Source: Flavobacterium macrobrachii
GTDB lineage: Bacteria > Bacteroidota > Bacteroidia > Flavobacteriales > Flavobacteriaceae
NCBI RefSeq assembly: GCF_014486675.1
Contig: NZ_JACTAC010000003.1
Coordinates: 45,954-109,953, forward strand
DNA length: 64,000 bases
Direction of reading: 5' to 3'
Position numbers and translations under genes: made by a program. Under the pieces are notes generated by a model. That model had not been told where the DNA came from and searched no databases. It saw only the letters and a list, made by a program, of their open reading frames with translations. Below are positions 9,520-18,938 of the stretch, one piece after another (the first letter of the stretch is position 1; the number at the start of each line of letters is the position of its first letter).

Positions 9520-9625
9520 CTAGGAGCGAATGGCTCGGGCTTTATCAGCCATCCATTTTCCTGCTTTTCGTTGCAATCTCGCCAAGAAAAATGGCGAGGA
9601 TTTCCACTACAATCAGGGCTAAAAG
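9520..9625. other. Structured intergenic element between rtcB and prfH
   Basis: This 156-base gap holds a stretch richer in G+C than its surroundings, with several short stems: TGGCT/AGCCA at 9531-9535 and 9547-9551, and CTCGCCA/TGGCGAG at 9578-9584 and 9592-9598. The layout resembles hairpin-forming extragenic repeats that I recall from Flavobacterium genomes, but this was not checked. It could alternatively be a processing or regulatory element of the rtcB-prfH transcript. Confidence 0.45.
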
Positions 9626-9658
9626 AAAAACCATTGTAACTTTTGAAACGTAAAAAAA

Positions 9659-10359
9659 ATGGACAAAATAATTCAAATAACAGCGGGTCGCGGACCAGCA
9701 GAATGCACTTGGGTTGCGGCTCAAGTGCTTAAAAAAGTGTTGGAAGAAGCACACGAAAATCAATTGGAAGTCAAAGTGCTGCAAAGAGAATCCGGACAAG
9801 AAAACGGAACAGTTGCTTCGGCTTTATTAATGCTAAAAGGAAAATCAGTAGATGAGTTTATTGCATCTTGTACAGGAACCATTCAGTGGATTGGTCAAAG
9901 CAGTTTTAGAAAAATGCACAAACGCAAAAACTGGTTTATCGGTGTTTTTGAAATTGAGAGTTTACAAATAAAAACCATCTCCGAAAAAGACATTCAATAC
10001 CAAGCCATGCGAAGTTCTGGCGCTGGCGGACAACACGTCAACAAAGTGAGTTCGGCAATTAGGCAACGCATCTTCCAACAGGAATAAGTGTAGTTGCAAT
10101 GGATTCACGTTCGCAGCACCAAAATAAAAAATTGGCAACCGAGCGATTGATTGAAAAATTCAAAATTTCCGAATTGGAACAAATAAAACAGCAAGTCAAT
10201 AACCAATGGGAAAACCAATTGAATGTACAACGTGGCAATCCAACACGCACCTTTAAAGGTTCTGATTTTAAAAACGAAAAAGTAGTAAGAAACTACAAAT
10301 CAGAACGACAGAGTGCCAAACAGGAATTAATAAAAAATATCAAACAGATAAGCGACTAA
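9659..10359 (+). pseudogene. prfH: Peptide chain release factor homologue PrfH, frameshifted
   Basis: PrfH is a stop-codon-independent release factor relative paired with RtcB. The first frame (9659-10087) contains the intact SSGAGGQHVNKVSS motif, with GGQ at residues 123-125 for peptidyl-tRNA hydrolysis, and then runs into a stop. The continuation (DSRSQHQNKKLATERL onward) is in another frame and ends at 10359. Adding one G after AGG at 10061-10063 restores a continuous reading (AIRATHLPTGISVVAM) of about 233 residues, the expected size. The defect is thus a one-base loss in a G run, eight codons after the GGQ. Both halves are otherwise well preserved, so it is either very recent or a sequencing error. 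A programmed shift is unlikely: the needed shift is -1 and no slippery heptamer is present. Confidence 0.9.
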
Positions 10360-10392
10360 TTACTCGTCACTAATCACTAATTATTAATAAAA

Positions 10393-10926
10393 ATGAGAAC
10401 AATAGACAAATACCTTTTTCAAGCTATGGATAATTATCCGTATTGGCTTGAAGGAACCATTGAATCATTGGATTATGCTTTGTCTTATAACGATAAAAAT
10501 CCAATGACTTTATGCTTATACGGACGAATTCAAACTGAACAATTGCACGATTACGAAGAAGCTAAACGCTATTTTCAAGAAGCCTTAGCTATCGATATCC
10601 AAGCTGTTGCTGTTTATCCATTTTATATTGATACTTTGCTTTTAAACGAAGATTACGAAGAAGCCGATAAGTTGATTGCATTTGCATTGACCATTAAAGG
10701 TATCAATAAAGTAGAAATCATGCTTAAAAAAGTTTTGTTGCTGGAAAAACAAGTAGCGTTCAAAAAAGCATTTAAAGATTTAAAAGAGATAAAACTTATC
10801 GTAACGAATAATGAGCATAACTATCAAATAGAAGAAATAGAAAAACGATTGAAAGCTAAAAAGGAATTAGTTAATAGTAAAAAAAACAAGAAGACAACAG
10901 GTAAAAAGAACAAAGGGAAGGAATAA
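10393..10926 (+). CDS. Tetratricopeptide-like protein linked to rtcB-prfH
   Basis: A 177-residue soluble protein. Residues 20-105 carry TPR-like helices (for example NPMTLCLYGRIQTEQLHDY followed by EEAKRYFQEALAID). The tail after residue 150 is a Lys-rich segment (KKNKKTTGKKNKGKE) that could bind RNA or the ribosome. It starts 33 bases after the prfH stop in the same direction, with a shared terminator after it, so it is probably the third gene of the RNA-repair operon. No specific function is recognised. Confidence 0.75.
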   Translation: MRTIDKYLFQAMDNYPYWLEGTIESLDYALSYNDKNPMTLCLYGRIQTEQLHDYEEAKRYFQEALAIDIQAVAVYPFYIDTLLLNEDYEEADKLIAFALTIKGINKVEIMLKKVLLLEKQVAFKKAFKDLKEIKLIVTNNEHNYQIEEIEKRLKAKKELVNSKKNKKTTGKKNKGKE

Positions 10927-10974
10927 ATAAGCATTCATAGGAAATAATTATTTTCTTTTAAACAGAGTTTGATC

Positions 10975-11005
10975 AAAAAACCGTCTCAAATCTGTGACGG
11001 TTTTT
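10975..11005. terminator. Bidirectional terminator between the rtcB operon and purL
   Basis: An AAAAACCGTC/GACGGTTTTT stem with a ten-base loop, flanked by A on one side and T on the other. It can serve both the plus-strand rtcB operon and the convergent purL. Confidence 0.85.
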
Positions 11006-11009
11006 AAAT

Positions 11010-14000
11010 TTATTTTTGTTTTTCAATCCAAAGTCTTGCATTCACAAAAGCTTCAATCCAAGGCGAAACTTCATCTTTCTTATCAGTTGGATAATAAGCC
11101 CAATTCCAAGGAAATGTTGAACGCTCAATGTGTGGCATCATTACCAAATGTCTTCCTGTTTTGTCGCACATCATTGCTGTGTTGAAATCAGAACCATTTG
11201 GATTGGCAGGATAACCTTCGTAAGCATATTTGGCTACAATGTTGTATTTTTCCTCAGCGTAAGGCAATTTGAATTTTCCTTCACCATGCGAAATCCAAAC
11301 ACCAAGAGTTGTTCCAGCCAAAGTATTCAACATCACCGAATGATTTTCTTGAATCGTTACCGAAGTAAATCCGCTTTCGTGTTTGTGAGAATCGTTATGA
11401 TGCATTTTTCCATGAACTTCATGCTCAGGATTGATTAATTCTAATTCCATAAACAACTGACAACCATTGCAAATTCCAACAGAAAGTGTGTCTTCACGTT
11501 CAAAGAATTTTTTCAGAGCAATGTTTGCTTTTTCGTTGTATTTGAATGCTCCAGCCCAACCTTTTGCCGAACCCAAAACATCGGAATTAGAAAATCCACC
11601 AACAGCTCCAATAAACTGAATGTCTTCCAAAGTTTCTCTTCCCGAAATTAAATCGGTCATGTGAACGTCTTTTACATCAAATCCTGCTAAGTACATTGCA
11701 TTTGCCATTTCACGCTCAGAATTACTTCCTTTTTCACGAATAATAGCTGCTTTCGGACGAGGTTTTGTTGCGTCAATCTGAGGTTTCAATCCTGTAAAAT
11801 GACTTGGAAATTTATAATGTAAAGGTTGATTTGGGATGTTTTCAAAACGCTCTAACGATTTTCCATTTTTAGTTTGTTTTTGGTCGAGTAGGAAAGAGGT
11901 TTCAAACCACATTTCACGGTAAATTCCAATATTGAAATTCCAAATTCCAAAATCTAAAGATGGTGTGTTTTGTACAAAACCAATCTTGAAAATTTCCATT
12001 CCTTCAAATGCTTTTTCAAAAACAGCATCATCATTTGCTTGAAGCACAATTCCGATATTTTCTGCAAATAGTATTTTTACTAAATCTTTTTCTGCGAAAG
12101 CATCAAAGGATATTTTTGCACCCAAATTCACATCTGCAAAACACATTTCTAACAAAGTTGTGATTAATCCACCACTTCCAATGTCATGTCCTGCAACTAT
12201 TTGTCTATCTTTAATTAACTCTTGAATAGTATTAAATGCTTTCTTGAAAAACTGAGCATCTTTGATAGTTGGAGTTTCTGAACCAATTTTATTTAAGGTT
12301 TGTGCAAACGAACTTCCACCCAATTTAAACTCATCTTGCGATAAATTGATGTAGTAAATAGAACCTTTGTTTCTTTGTAAAACAGGTTCGACCACTTTAG
12401 TAATATTTGAACAATTTCCAGCAGCCGAAATAATCACTGTTCCTGGAGCAATCACTTCATCATTCGGATATTTTTGTTTCATAGAAAGCGAATCTTTTCC
12501 AGTCGGAATATTGATTCCCAATTCGATTGCAAAATCAGAACAAGCTTCAACAGCTTCGTATAATCGTGCGTCTTCACCTTCATTTTTACAAGCCCACATC
12601 CAGTTTGCAGACAGCGAAACTGATTTTAAATTATCTTTCAATGGAGCAAAAACAATATTCGATAACGCTTCTCCAATCGCATTTCTACTTCCTGCTTTTG
12701 GGTCAATTAATGCCGAAATAGGAGCGTGCCCAATTGAAGTTGCAATTCCTTCTTTACCATTGTAATCCAAAGCCATTACACCAACGTTATTCAATGGCAA
12801 TTGCAATGGTCCAGCGCATTGTTGTTTGGCCACTTTTCCACCAACGCAACGGTCGACTTTATTGGTTAACCAATCTTTACATGCAACAGCTTCTAGTTTT
12901 AAAACTTCTTCTAAGTACGATGGAATATTTTCTTGTGAATAGTCTAAATTACTATAATTTCTAACAATAGTTTTGTCAGTAATAATCGTTTTTGGCGAAC
13001 TTCCGAAAAAGTCTTCAAGCGCATAATCCATTGGTTTTGCACCAGTAGTTTTCGACTCAAAAGTAAATCGATGGTCATTAGTAACATCACCAACTTGATA
13101 CATTGGAGAAAGTTCTCTGTCGGCAATTTTTTGAAGGGTATCGATATCTTTTTTACCAATAACCAATCCCATACGTTCTTGCGACTCGTTACCGATAATT
13201 TCTTTAGCAGAAAGCGTTGGATCTCCAACAGGCAATTTATCTAAATCTATTAATCCACCAGTTTCTTCTACTAATTCTGAAAGACAATTCAAATGCCCAC
13301 CAGCACCATGATCGTGAATAGAAACAATTGGGTTGTTATCGCTTTCTACCAATCCACGAATGGCATTGGCAGCACGTTTTTGCATTTCAGGATTCGAACG
13401 TTGGATAGCATTCAATTCAATTCCAGAACCAAAAGCTCCAGTATCTGCAGAGGAAACCGCAGCGCCACCCATTCCGATTCTATAATTTTCACCACCAAGA
13501 ATTACAATTTTATCGCCTTCTTGTGGTTTCTTTTTGATGGCTTGATCTAATTTTCCGTAACCAATTCCACCAGCTTGCATGATTACTTTGTCGTAACCTA
13601 ATTTTCTGTTTTCTTCTTCGTGTTCAAATGTTAAAATCGAACCAGTAATTAAAGGTTGTCCAAATTTATTTCCAAAATCGGAAGCTCCATTGGATGCTTT
13701 TATCAAAATATCCATTGGAGTTTGATACAACCATTTTCTTTCAGGCATACCATTATTTTCATACGAACGATTGTTGGTCAATCTTGAATACGATGTCATA
13801 TAAACCGCAGTTCCAGCTAAAGGCAACGAACCTTGTCCGCCAGCTAATCTATCTCTAATTTCTCCACCAGAACCAGTTGCAGCACCATTAAAAGGTTCAA
13901 CAGTTGTTGGAAAATTATGCGTTTCTGCTTTTAAAGAAAGTACCGAATCAAATTCTTTTTCCTGGTAAAAATCAGGTTTGTCAGCGCTTTTAGGAGCAAA

Positions 14001-14675
14001 CTGAGTCACTTTTGGACCTTTTACAAAAGCCACATTATCTTTATATGCCGAAACAATGTCGTTCGGGTTTTCGGCTGAGGTTTTTTTAATCAGTTTGAAT
14101 AAAGAAGTTTCTTTTTCTATGCCATCGATAATAAAAGTTCCATTGAAAATTTTATGACGACAATGTTCTGAATTGGCTTGTGAGAAAGCGAAAATTTCTG
14201 AATCAGTAAGTTTTCTGTTTAATTTTTTTGATAAATTTTCTAAATAAATTACTTCTTCATCGTTTAGCGCCAAACCTTCTTGCTTGTTATAAGCAGCGAT
14301 GTCTTCAATTTGTATGATAGCTTCGGGTTGAATGTTTATCGAGAAAATATCTTGATTTAACTCAGTATATTTTTGCGAAAGCATTGGATCAAATCCCGAA
14401 GTTTCGGGAGATAAATCAGAAGAAATTTTCTCAAATTCTTCAATTCTGATAATGCCTTCAATTCCCATATTTTGGGTAATTTCAACAGCATTTGTACTCC
14501 AAGGTGTAATCATTGTGGCTCGTGGTCCAACAAAAAAATCCGTCAGGACGGATTTTTCTATTTTATCTGCGTTGCCAAATAACCAATTTAATTTTGAGAT
14601 AGTTTCTGCTGAAAGTTCGTTTTGCGTTTGAACGGCAAAAACGGTAGTACTTTCGTTTCCGAAGAAATGAATCAT
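11010..14675 (-). CDS. purL: Phosphoribosylformylglycinamidine synthase (large single-chain PurL)
   Basis: PurL converts FGAR, glutamine and ATP to FGAM in de novo purine synthesis. At 1221 residues this is the long form, with N-terminal PurS-like, central AIRS-like and C-terminal glutamine amidotransferase parts on one chain. Visible motifs are NSEHCRHKIFNG, AETHNFPTTVEPFNGAATGSGG and VSIHDHGAGG. The amidotransferase nucleophile lies in GICNGCQLF near residue 1068, and PHIERSTFPWNW is near the end. It stands alone, separated by a terminator from rtcB-prfH. Confidence 0.97.
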   Translation of the reverse strand: MIHFFGNESTTVFAVQTQNELSAETISKLNWLFGNADKIEKSVLTDFFVGPRATMITPWSTNAVEITQNMGIEGIIRIEEFEKISSDLSPETSGFDPMLSQKYTELNQDIFSINIQPEAIIQIEDIAAYNKQEGLALNDEEVIYLENLSKKLNRKLTDSEIFAFSQANSEHCRHKIFNGTFIIDGIEKETSLFKLIKKTSAENPNDIVSAYKDNVAFVKGPKVTQFAPKSADKPDFYQEKEFDSVLSLKAETHNFPTTVEPFNGAATGSGGEIRDRLAGGQGSLPLAGTAVYMTSYSRLTNNRSYENNGMPERKWLYQTPMDILIKASNGASDFGNKFGQPLITGSILTFEHEEENRKLGYDKVIMQAGGIGYGKLDQAIKKKPQEGDKIVILGGENYRIGMGGAAVSSADTGAFGSGIELNAIQRSNPEMQKRAANAIRGLVESDNNPIVSIHDHGAGGHLNCLSELVEETGGLIDLDKLPVGDPTLSAKEIIGNESQERMGLVIGKKDIDTLQKIADRELSPMYQVGDVTNDHRFTFESKTTGAKPMDYALEDFFGSSPKTIITDKTIVRNYSNLDYSQENIPSYLEEVLKLEAVACKDWLTNKVDRCVGGKVAKQQCAGPLQLPLNNVGVMALDYNGKEGIATSIGHAPISALIDPKAGSRNAIGEALSNIVFAPLKDNLKSVSLSANWMWACKNEGEDARLYEAVEACSDFAIELGINIPTGKDSLSMKQKYPNDEVIAPGTVIISAAGNCSNITKVVEPVLQRNKGSIYYINLSQDEFKLGGSSFAQTLNKIGSETPTIKDAQFFKKAFNTIQELIKDRQIVAGHDIGSGGLITTLLEMCFADVNLGAKISFDAFAEKDLVKILFAENIGIVLQANDDAVFEKAFEGMEIFKIGFVQNTPSLDFGIWNFNIGIYREMWFETSFLLDQKQTKNGKSLERFENIPNQPLHYKFPSHFTGLKPQIDATKPRPKAAIIREKGSNSEREMANAMYLAGFDVKDVHMTDLISGRETLEDIQFIGAVGGFSNSDVLGSAKGWAGAFKYNEKANIALKKFFEREDTLSVGICNGCQLFMELELINPEHEVHGKMHHNDSHKHESGFTSVTIQENHSVMLNTLAGTTLGVWISHGEGKFKLPYAEEKYNIVAKYAYEGYPANPNGSDFNTAMMCDKTGRHLVMMPHIERSTFPWNWAYYPTDKKDEVSPWIEAFVNARLWIEKQK

Positions 14676-14750
14676 TGTGTTGTTATTAGTTGTTGTTGTA
14701 GTTGCAAATTTAGTTTAAAAATGCGAAACAAAAAAAAGGTTTATTAACAA

Positions 14751-16244
14751 TTAATCTTCAAAAATAACAGAATTGTATGCGCCAGCATCAATGGTTGTTC
14801 TTGGATTTCCTAATATATCATTGGTAACTCCAATATTAACTCCAAAACCTTTTGCTGAAGAATCATCACCAATAATCAATTTGTTTTTGGAAACATCAAG
14901 AAAATCTGGGTTTTCACTTCTTTTTATATTGTTTTCATCATATATAAAAGAATAAAGTTGGTTTGATGTTGTACCAAATTTGATAACACATTTTGAAAAA
15001 GAAGTGTTAAAAGCTGCACCTGAATCTGGATCTAAAAGCAATTCGTTGGTGTTACTTCCATAAATGATGCAATTTTTAAAATCGGCTTGGTCTAAAGCTT
15101 CGGTTTGAGTATTTCCATCAATGTCTTTGTAATAATTGTTTAACCAAACGGCAACTTGTCTTGAACTTGCCCAATTGTTATTAAAAGTACAATGTTTGAA
15201 CTCATAGCTTCCGCCAATTCCGCAGTATAAAGAAGTAATTCCAGCATTGTTTATAACTAGATTTTCTCCTTGAATTTTCGCTGTTTTGGCATATAAACCA
15301 ATCAGTGATGAGTTGTAGATTTCGGTGTTTTTTATAGGCATAAAATTACCGTCGTTACTATCAATATTCAGTCCGACAACAGCATTTTTAATGATTACGT
15401 GTTCAATTTCATTATTGGTACTTCCAGCGGTAAGCCAAATGGTTTCCCATTGACCAGCAACATTTGAAAATCCAGGTTCTAATCGGTCGCCTTCAAAAAT
15501 AATTTTATCTTCCAAAGTTCCTTTGGCTTTTAAAGTTGCGCCATTACCTATAATCAAACCAGATTCGGCGTGAAAATGTATTCGTGATCCAGGTTCAATT
15601 TCGAGAATTTTATTATTGGGAACAGCTGCATATCCATAAATTACATAAGGTTTGTCGTTTTTCCAAAGGTATTCATTACCGTTTACTGGATCATTTTCAT
15701 CCAAGAAAAATCCATAGATAGGTTCTTCAATTCCTTCTATAGTGAGTGTTTCCGTAGTTCCATCACTAAATCTTTTTGGATATAAAAAGTAAGCATCTTG
15801 TATTAAAGTTACCAATTCTACTTTTTGCTGATTAGTTCCTTCGTCAAAAAGAATTTGATCAGTATATAAAAAATCAGTTGGATTACTTGAAGCAACATCG
15901 GCAGTTACTTCAATGAAAATATACATACTGTCTTTTGCCAACAATTCTACATCTCTAAAAGTGTGATTATTTTGGTTTTCGCCTGTCATTCCGTCAACCG
16001 TAATTCTGTATTTAGAATCAGGTCTTGCTAATCGAATGGTTGGAATTTTGATGTCTTTGTTGCTTCTATTATATACTTTCAACGAATAGGTACTTGAACT
16101 AATATTGGTAAAAACCGTATCACAATAAACCGTGTCTTTTGAAAAAGTTAAATCGCCGGTACTTGGTTTAAATTCAAAGTCTTCGCGACATGAACTCATT
16201 GAAATGGCAAATCCTATAAAAAGTAAAAAAATAAAAGTACGCAT
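14751..16244 (-). CDS. Lipoprotein with right-handed beta-helix (hypothetical)
   Basis: A 497-residue protein with a lipoprotein signal (LLFIGFAISMSSC) and Cys at about residue 19, so it is expected at the outer membrane. The second half carries repeating short strands (NNEIEHVIIKNAVVGL, NTEIYNSSLIGLYAK, NLVINNAGITSLYCG) typical of right-handed parallel beta-helix repeats. No catalytic motif is apparent. Similar lipoproteins are common in Flavobacteriia next to unrelated genes. The role is unknown and could be carbohydrate or surface binding. Confidence 0.8.
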   Translation of the reverse strand: MRTFIFLLFIGFAISMSSCREDFEFKPSTGDLTFSKDTVYCDTVFTNISSSTYSLKVYNRSNKDIKIPTIRLARPDSKYRITVDGMTGENQNNHTFRDVELLAKDSMYIFIEVTADVASSNPTDFLYTDQILFDEGTNQQKVELVTLIQDAYFLYPKRFSDGTTETLTIEGIEEPIYGFFLDENDPVNGNEYLWKNDKPYVIYGYAAVPNNKILEIEPGSRIHFHAESGLIIGNGATLKAKGTLEDKIIFEGDRLEPGFSNVAGQWETIWLTAGSTNNEIEHVIIKNAVVGLNIDSNDGNFMPIKNTEIYNSSLIGLYAKTAKIQGENLVINNAGITSLYCGIGGSYEFKHCTFNNNWASSRQVAVWLNNYYKDIDGNTQTEALDQADFKNCIIYGSNTNELLLDPDSGAAFNTSFSKCVIKFGTTSNQLYSFIYDENNIKRSENPDFLDVSKNKLIIGDDSSAKGFGVNIGVTNDILGNPRTTIDAGAYNSVIFED

Positions 16245-16473
16245 TGGTGTTATGAATTTTGGTAAATGTAAGTATTAATTTCAAAATTGAAAAGCTTAAA
16301 AAAGATAACGAAAAAAATAGTTTTTTAGTATTATTTGGTTAAGATTCTGAGATTTTTTAAACACATAGAAACATAGTTTTGTGTGAACTTTGAAAGTCAT
16401 TTCACTAAATTTTAGAAAAGTATAGTTATTTGAACCGAATAATTAATTTATTTTTTGACTTATAAATAAGTAG

Positions 16474-16481
16474 TATTTTTA
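16474..16481 (+). promoter_or_regulatory. Possible promoter of thioesterase-menF unit
   Basis: TATTTTTA resembles the TAnnTTTG -7 element, with TTTG at 16454-16457 sixteen bases upstream. It lies in the 250-base divergent gap, where nothing else was recognised. Confidence 0.35.
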
Positions 16482-16495
16482 CAAAAAAAATAGCC

Positions 16496-16918
16496 ATGTC
16501 ATTTGATAAAGAAAAAGTATTGAATTTGTGTAAAGAATGGAGTAAAAACACTTTAATGGAAACGCTAGAAATTGAATATATTGATGCTGGCGAAGGATTT
16601 TTAACCGCAAAAATGCCAGTAAATAGTCGAGTGCATCAACCGATGGGATTACTTCACGGTGGTGCAACGGTTGCGTTGGCAGAAAGTGTTGGAAGTGCAG
16701 CATCGATTATGTTTATTAATCCCGAAAAACAAGAAGTTCGCGGGATTGAAATCTCGGCTAATCATTTGAAAAGTAAACGAGAAGGAACTGTTTTTTGTAC
16801 CGCAAAAATTATTCATCAAGGTAGAAGTATTCATCTATGGGAAATAAAAATCACGGATGAAAATGATAAATTGATTTCGCTTTGTAAGTTGACTAATATG
16901 ATTTTACCAAGAAGATAA
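16496..16918 (+). CDS. Hotdog-fold thioesterase (probable DHNA-CoA thioesterase)
   Basis: A 140-residue PaaI/MenI-like hotdog thioesterase with the characteristic HQPMGLLHGGATVALAES, which contains the active-site loop (HGG) and the catalytic acid in AES. It is one base upstream of the isochorismate synthase gene, so hydrolysis of 1,4-dihydroxy-2-naphthoyl-CoA in menaquinone synthesis is the best guess. Other acyl-CoA substrates remain possible, since this family is broad. The length is normal for the family. Confidence 0.85.
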   Translation: MSFDKEKVLNLCKEWSKNTLMETLEIEYIDAGEGFLTAKMPVNSRVHQPMGLLHGGATVALAESVGSAASIMFINPEKQEVRGIEISANHLKSKREGTVFCTAKIIHQGRSIHLWEIKITDENDKLISLCKLTNMILPRR

Positions 16919-16919
16919 A

Positions 16920-17981
16920 ATGACTGATTTATTTCTTAAAATTAAAACACAACAAGAGCAAAATCTACCTTACGTAATTTTTTGCAAGCCCAATTCCGAT
17001 AAAATTGTTGGTTTGTTTCAAAGAAATGACCATTTGTATTTCTTAGAAAATTTTGAAGAAAAAGGATTCGTTTTTGCTCCGTTTGATGCCAATGATTTTC
17101 CGTTTATACCTTTGGAATATTCCGATGTTTTTGTGGAAAATGTAAATAGTAAGGATTTTTTTGTTTCCAATGTTACTTCGGTTTCTGAAAATTTGGAAGC
17201 AAAAAACGATTTTGAAAACTTGGTAACCAAAGGCATTCATGCGATAAAAAACAATCAGTTTCAAAAAGTAGTTTTGTCTCGAAAAGAAGAAATTTTGGTT
17301 ACTGATTTTGATGCGGAAATTACATTTAAGCGATTGCTGTCAAATTATCCAACGGCTTTTAAATATTGCTTTTTTCATCCAAAAATTGGAACTTGGCTTG
17401 GTGCAACACCTGAACAATTGCTGCAAACTAAGGGAAATGCATTAAAGACAGTTGCTTTGGCTGGAACACAACTTCATAATGAAAACAAGAAAGTTGTTTG
17501 GCAAGAAAAAGAAAAGAACGAACAACAATTAGTTACTGATTTTATTGTAAATGGTTTGGAAGATTTGGTCAAAGAAATCATCATTTCAAGCCCATATTCG
17601 GTAAAAGCAGGAAATATTTGGCATATAAAAACGGATATTTCAGCAACGGCAAAAAATAAAAATGCTTTTCAAAAAATAATCAAAGCGTTGCATCCAACAT
17701 CAGCTGTTTGTGGATTACCAAAAGATGTAGCTAAAGCATTTATTTTGGAAAACGAAAACTACGAAAGAGAATATTACGCTGGATTTTTAGGCGAAATGAA
17801 TATAGATTTGATTACTTTTAAACTGCAAAAAACCGATTTGTTCGTTAATTTGAGGTGTATGAAAATCGAAGAGAAAAAAGCAAATTTGTATATTGGTTGC
17901 GGCATTACCGAAGATAGTATTCCTGAAAACGAATACATTGAAACGATAAATAAATCGATGACGATGAAAAAAGTAATTTAA
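16920..17981 (+). CDS. menF: Isochorismate synthase (chorismate-binding enzyme)
   Basis: A 353-residue member of the chorismate-utilising family. It has QKVVLSRKEEI, GTWLGATPEQLLQ, TVALAGTQ, HIKTDISATAK and the C-terminal ALHPTSAVCGLPKDVA with YEREYYAGFLGEMN, which supply the Mg2+ and chorismate contacts. It has no glutamine-amidotransferase-related features, and the position after a thioesterase points to menaquinone synthesis (MenF). A siderophore-type EntC role cannot be excluded, but no siderophore genes are nearby. Confidence 0.88.
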   Translation: MTDLFLKIKTQQEQNLPYVIFCKPNSDKIVGLFQRNDHLYFLENFEEKGFVFAPFDANDFPFIPLEYSDVFVENVNSKDFFVSNVTSVSENLEAKNDFENLVTKGIHAIKNNQFQKVVLSRKEEILVTDFDAEITFKRLLSNYPTAFKYCFFHPKIGTWLGATPEQLLQTKGNALKTVALAGTQLHNENKKVVWQEKEKNEQQLVTDFIVNGLEDLVKEIIISSPYSVKAGNIWHIKTDISATAKNKNAFQKIIKALHPTSAVCGLPKDVAKAFILENENYEREYYAGFLGEMNIDLITFKLQKTDLFVNLRCMKIEEKKANLYIGCGITEDSIPENEYIETINKSMTMKKVI

Positions 17982-18025
17982 TCTGGAAGTTTGGAGTTGG
18001 AAGTAGAAAATAAAGTTTAGAAAAT

Positions 18026-18742
18026 ATGAAATTAAATATACTTGCCTTTGGCGCACATCCCGATGATGTAGAATTAGGTTGCAGCGGAACGATAGCCAAA
18101 GAAGTTTCGTTGGGTAAAAAAGTTGGAATTGTTGATTTAACTCGTGGCGAATTAGGGACTCGTGGTTCGGTTCCTATTCGTGATGCAGAAGCCAAAAAAG
18201 CAGCAGAGATTTTAGGAATTTCGGTTCGTGAAAATTTGAGTATGCGTGATGGTTTTTTTGTCAATGACGAACAACATCAGTTGGAAATCATTAAACGAAT
18301 TCGAAAATATCGTCCAGAAATTGTGATTTGCAATGCTATTGATGATCGACATATTGATCACGGAAAAGGGAGCAAATTGGTTTCGGATGCTTGTTTTTTA
18401 TCAGGTTTAAGAAAAATTGAAACGGTTCACGATGGTGTTTCTCAAGAAGCATGGCGACCAAAAGTAGTCTATCATTACATTCAATGGAAAAACATCGAAC
18501 CAGATTTTGTAGTTGACATTTCAGAATTTATCGATAAAAAGACGGCTGCGATTATGGCTTATTCATCACAATTTTATACTGAAAACTCAAACGAACCGAT
18601 AACGCCAATAGCAACAAAAAACTTTTTAGAAAGCATTCATTATCGTTCTCAAGACTTAGGACGAATAGTTGGAGTAGAATATGCCGAAGGTTTTACAGTA
18701 GAAAGATATTTGGCGGTCAACAGCTTAGCAGATTTGAAGTAA
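18026..18742 (+). CDS. bshB1: Bacillithiol biosynthesis deacetylase BshB1
   Basis: BshB1 removes the acetyl group from N-acetylglucosaminyl-malate in bacillithiol synthesis. The 238-residue protein has the LmbE/PIG-L zinc motif AHPDD (residues 10-14), RGELGTRGS and the metal-binding HIDHGKGS. The length matches BshB1. Bacillithiol is made by many Bacteroidota. The other bsh genes are not in this window. Confidence 0.92.
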   Translation: MKLNILAFGAHPDDVELGCSGTIAKEVSLGKKVGIVDLTRGELGTRGSVPIRDAEAKKAAEILGISVRENLSMRDGFFVNDEQHQLEIIKRIRKYRPEIVICNAIDDRHIDHGKGSKLVSDACFLSGLRKIETVHDGVSQEAWRPKVVYHYIQWKNIEPDFVVDISEFIDKKTAAIMAYSSQFYTENSNEPITPIATKNFLESIHYRSQDLGRIVGVEYAEGFTVERYLAVNSLADLK

Positions 18743-18758
18743 AAAAGATAAAATAATT

Positions 18759-18789
18759 TTTGCAAGAACTAACTTTTACATTATATTTG
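18759..18789 (+). promoter_or_regulatory. Promoter of tRNA-His
   Basis: TTTG (18759-18762), a 19-base spacer and TATATTTG (18782-18789) match the Bacteroidota consensus TTTG-N17-19-TAnnTTTG. It ends 16 bases before the tRNA. Confidence 0.75.
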
Positions 18790-18805
18790 CACTCGCTTAA
18801 CAAAT

Positions 18806-18880
<75 letters not shown>

Positions 18881-18890
18881 CAAAAAGCAA

Positions 18891-18919
18891 AAGTCCTGAG
18901 ATTTCTCAGGACTTTTTTT
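18891..18919 (+). terminator. Terminator after tRNA-His
   Basis: AAGTCCTGAG/CTCAGGACTT stem, ATTT loop and a T run. It also faces the convergent peptidase gene. Confidence 0.88.
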
Positions 18920-18938
18920 GTTTTTATGCTTTTTACGA

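Noticed and set aside
10050..10110. Programmed frameshift in prfH, as in prfB
   Set aside because: prfB uses +1 at CTTTGA; here a -1 shift is needed, no slippery sequence or shifted stop signal is present, and a one-base loss explains it.
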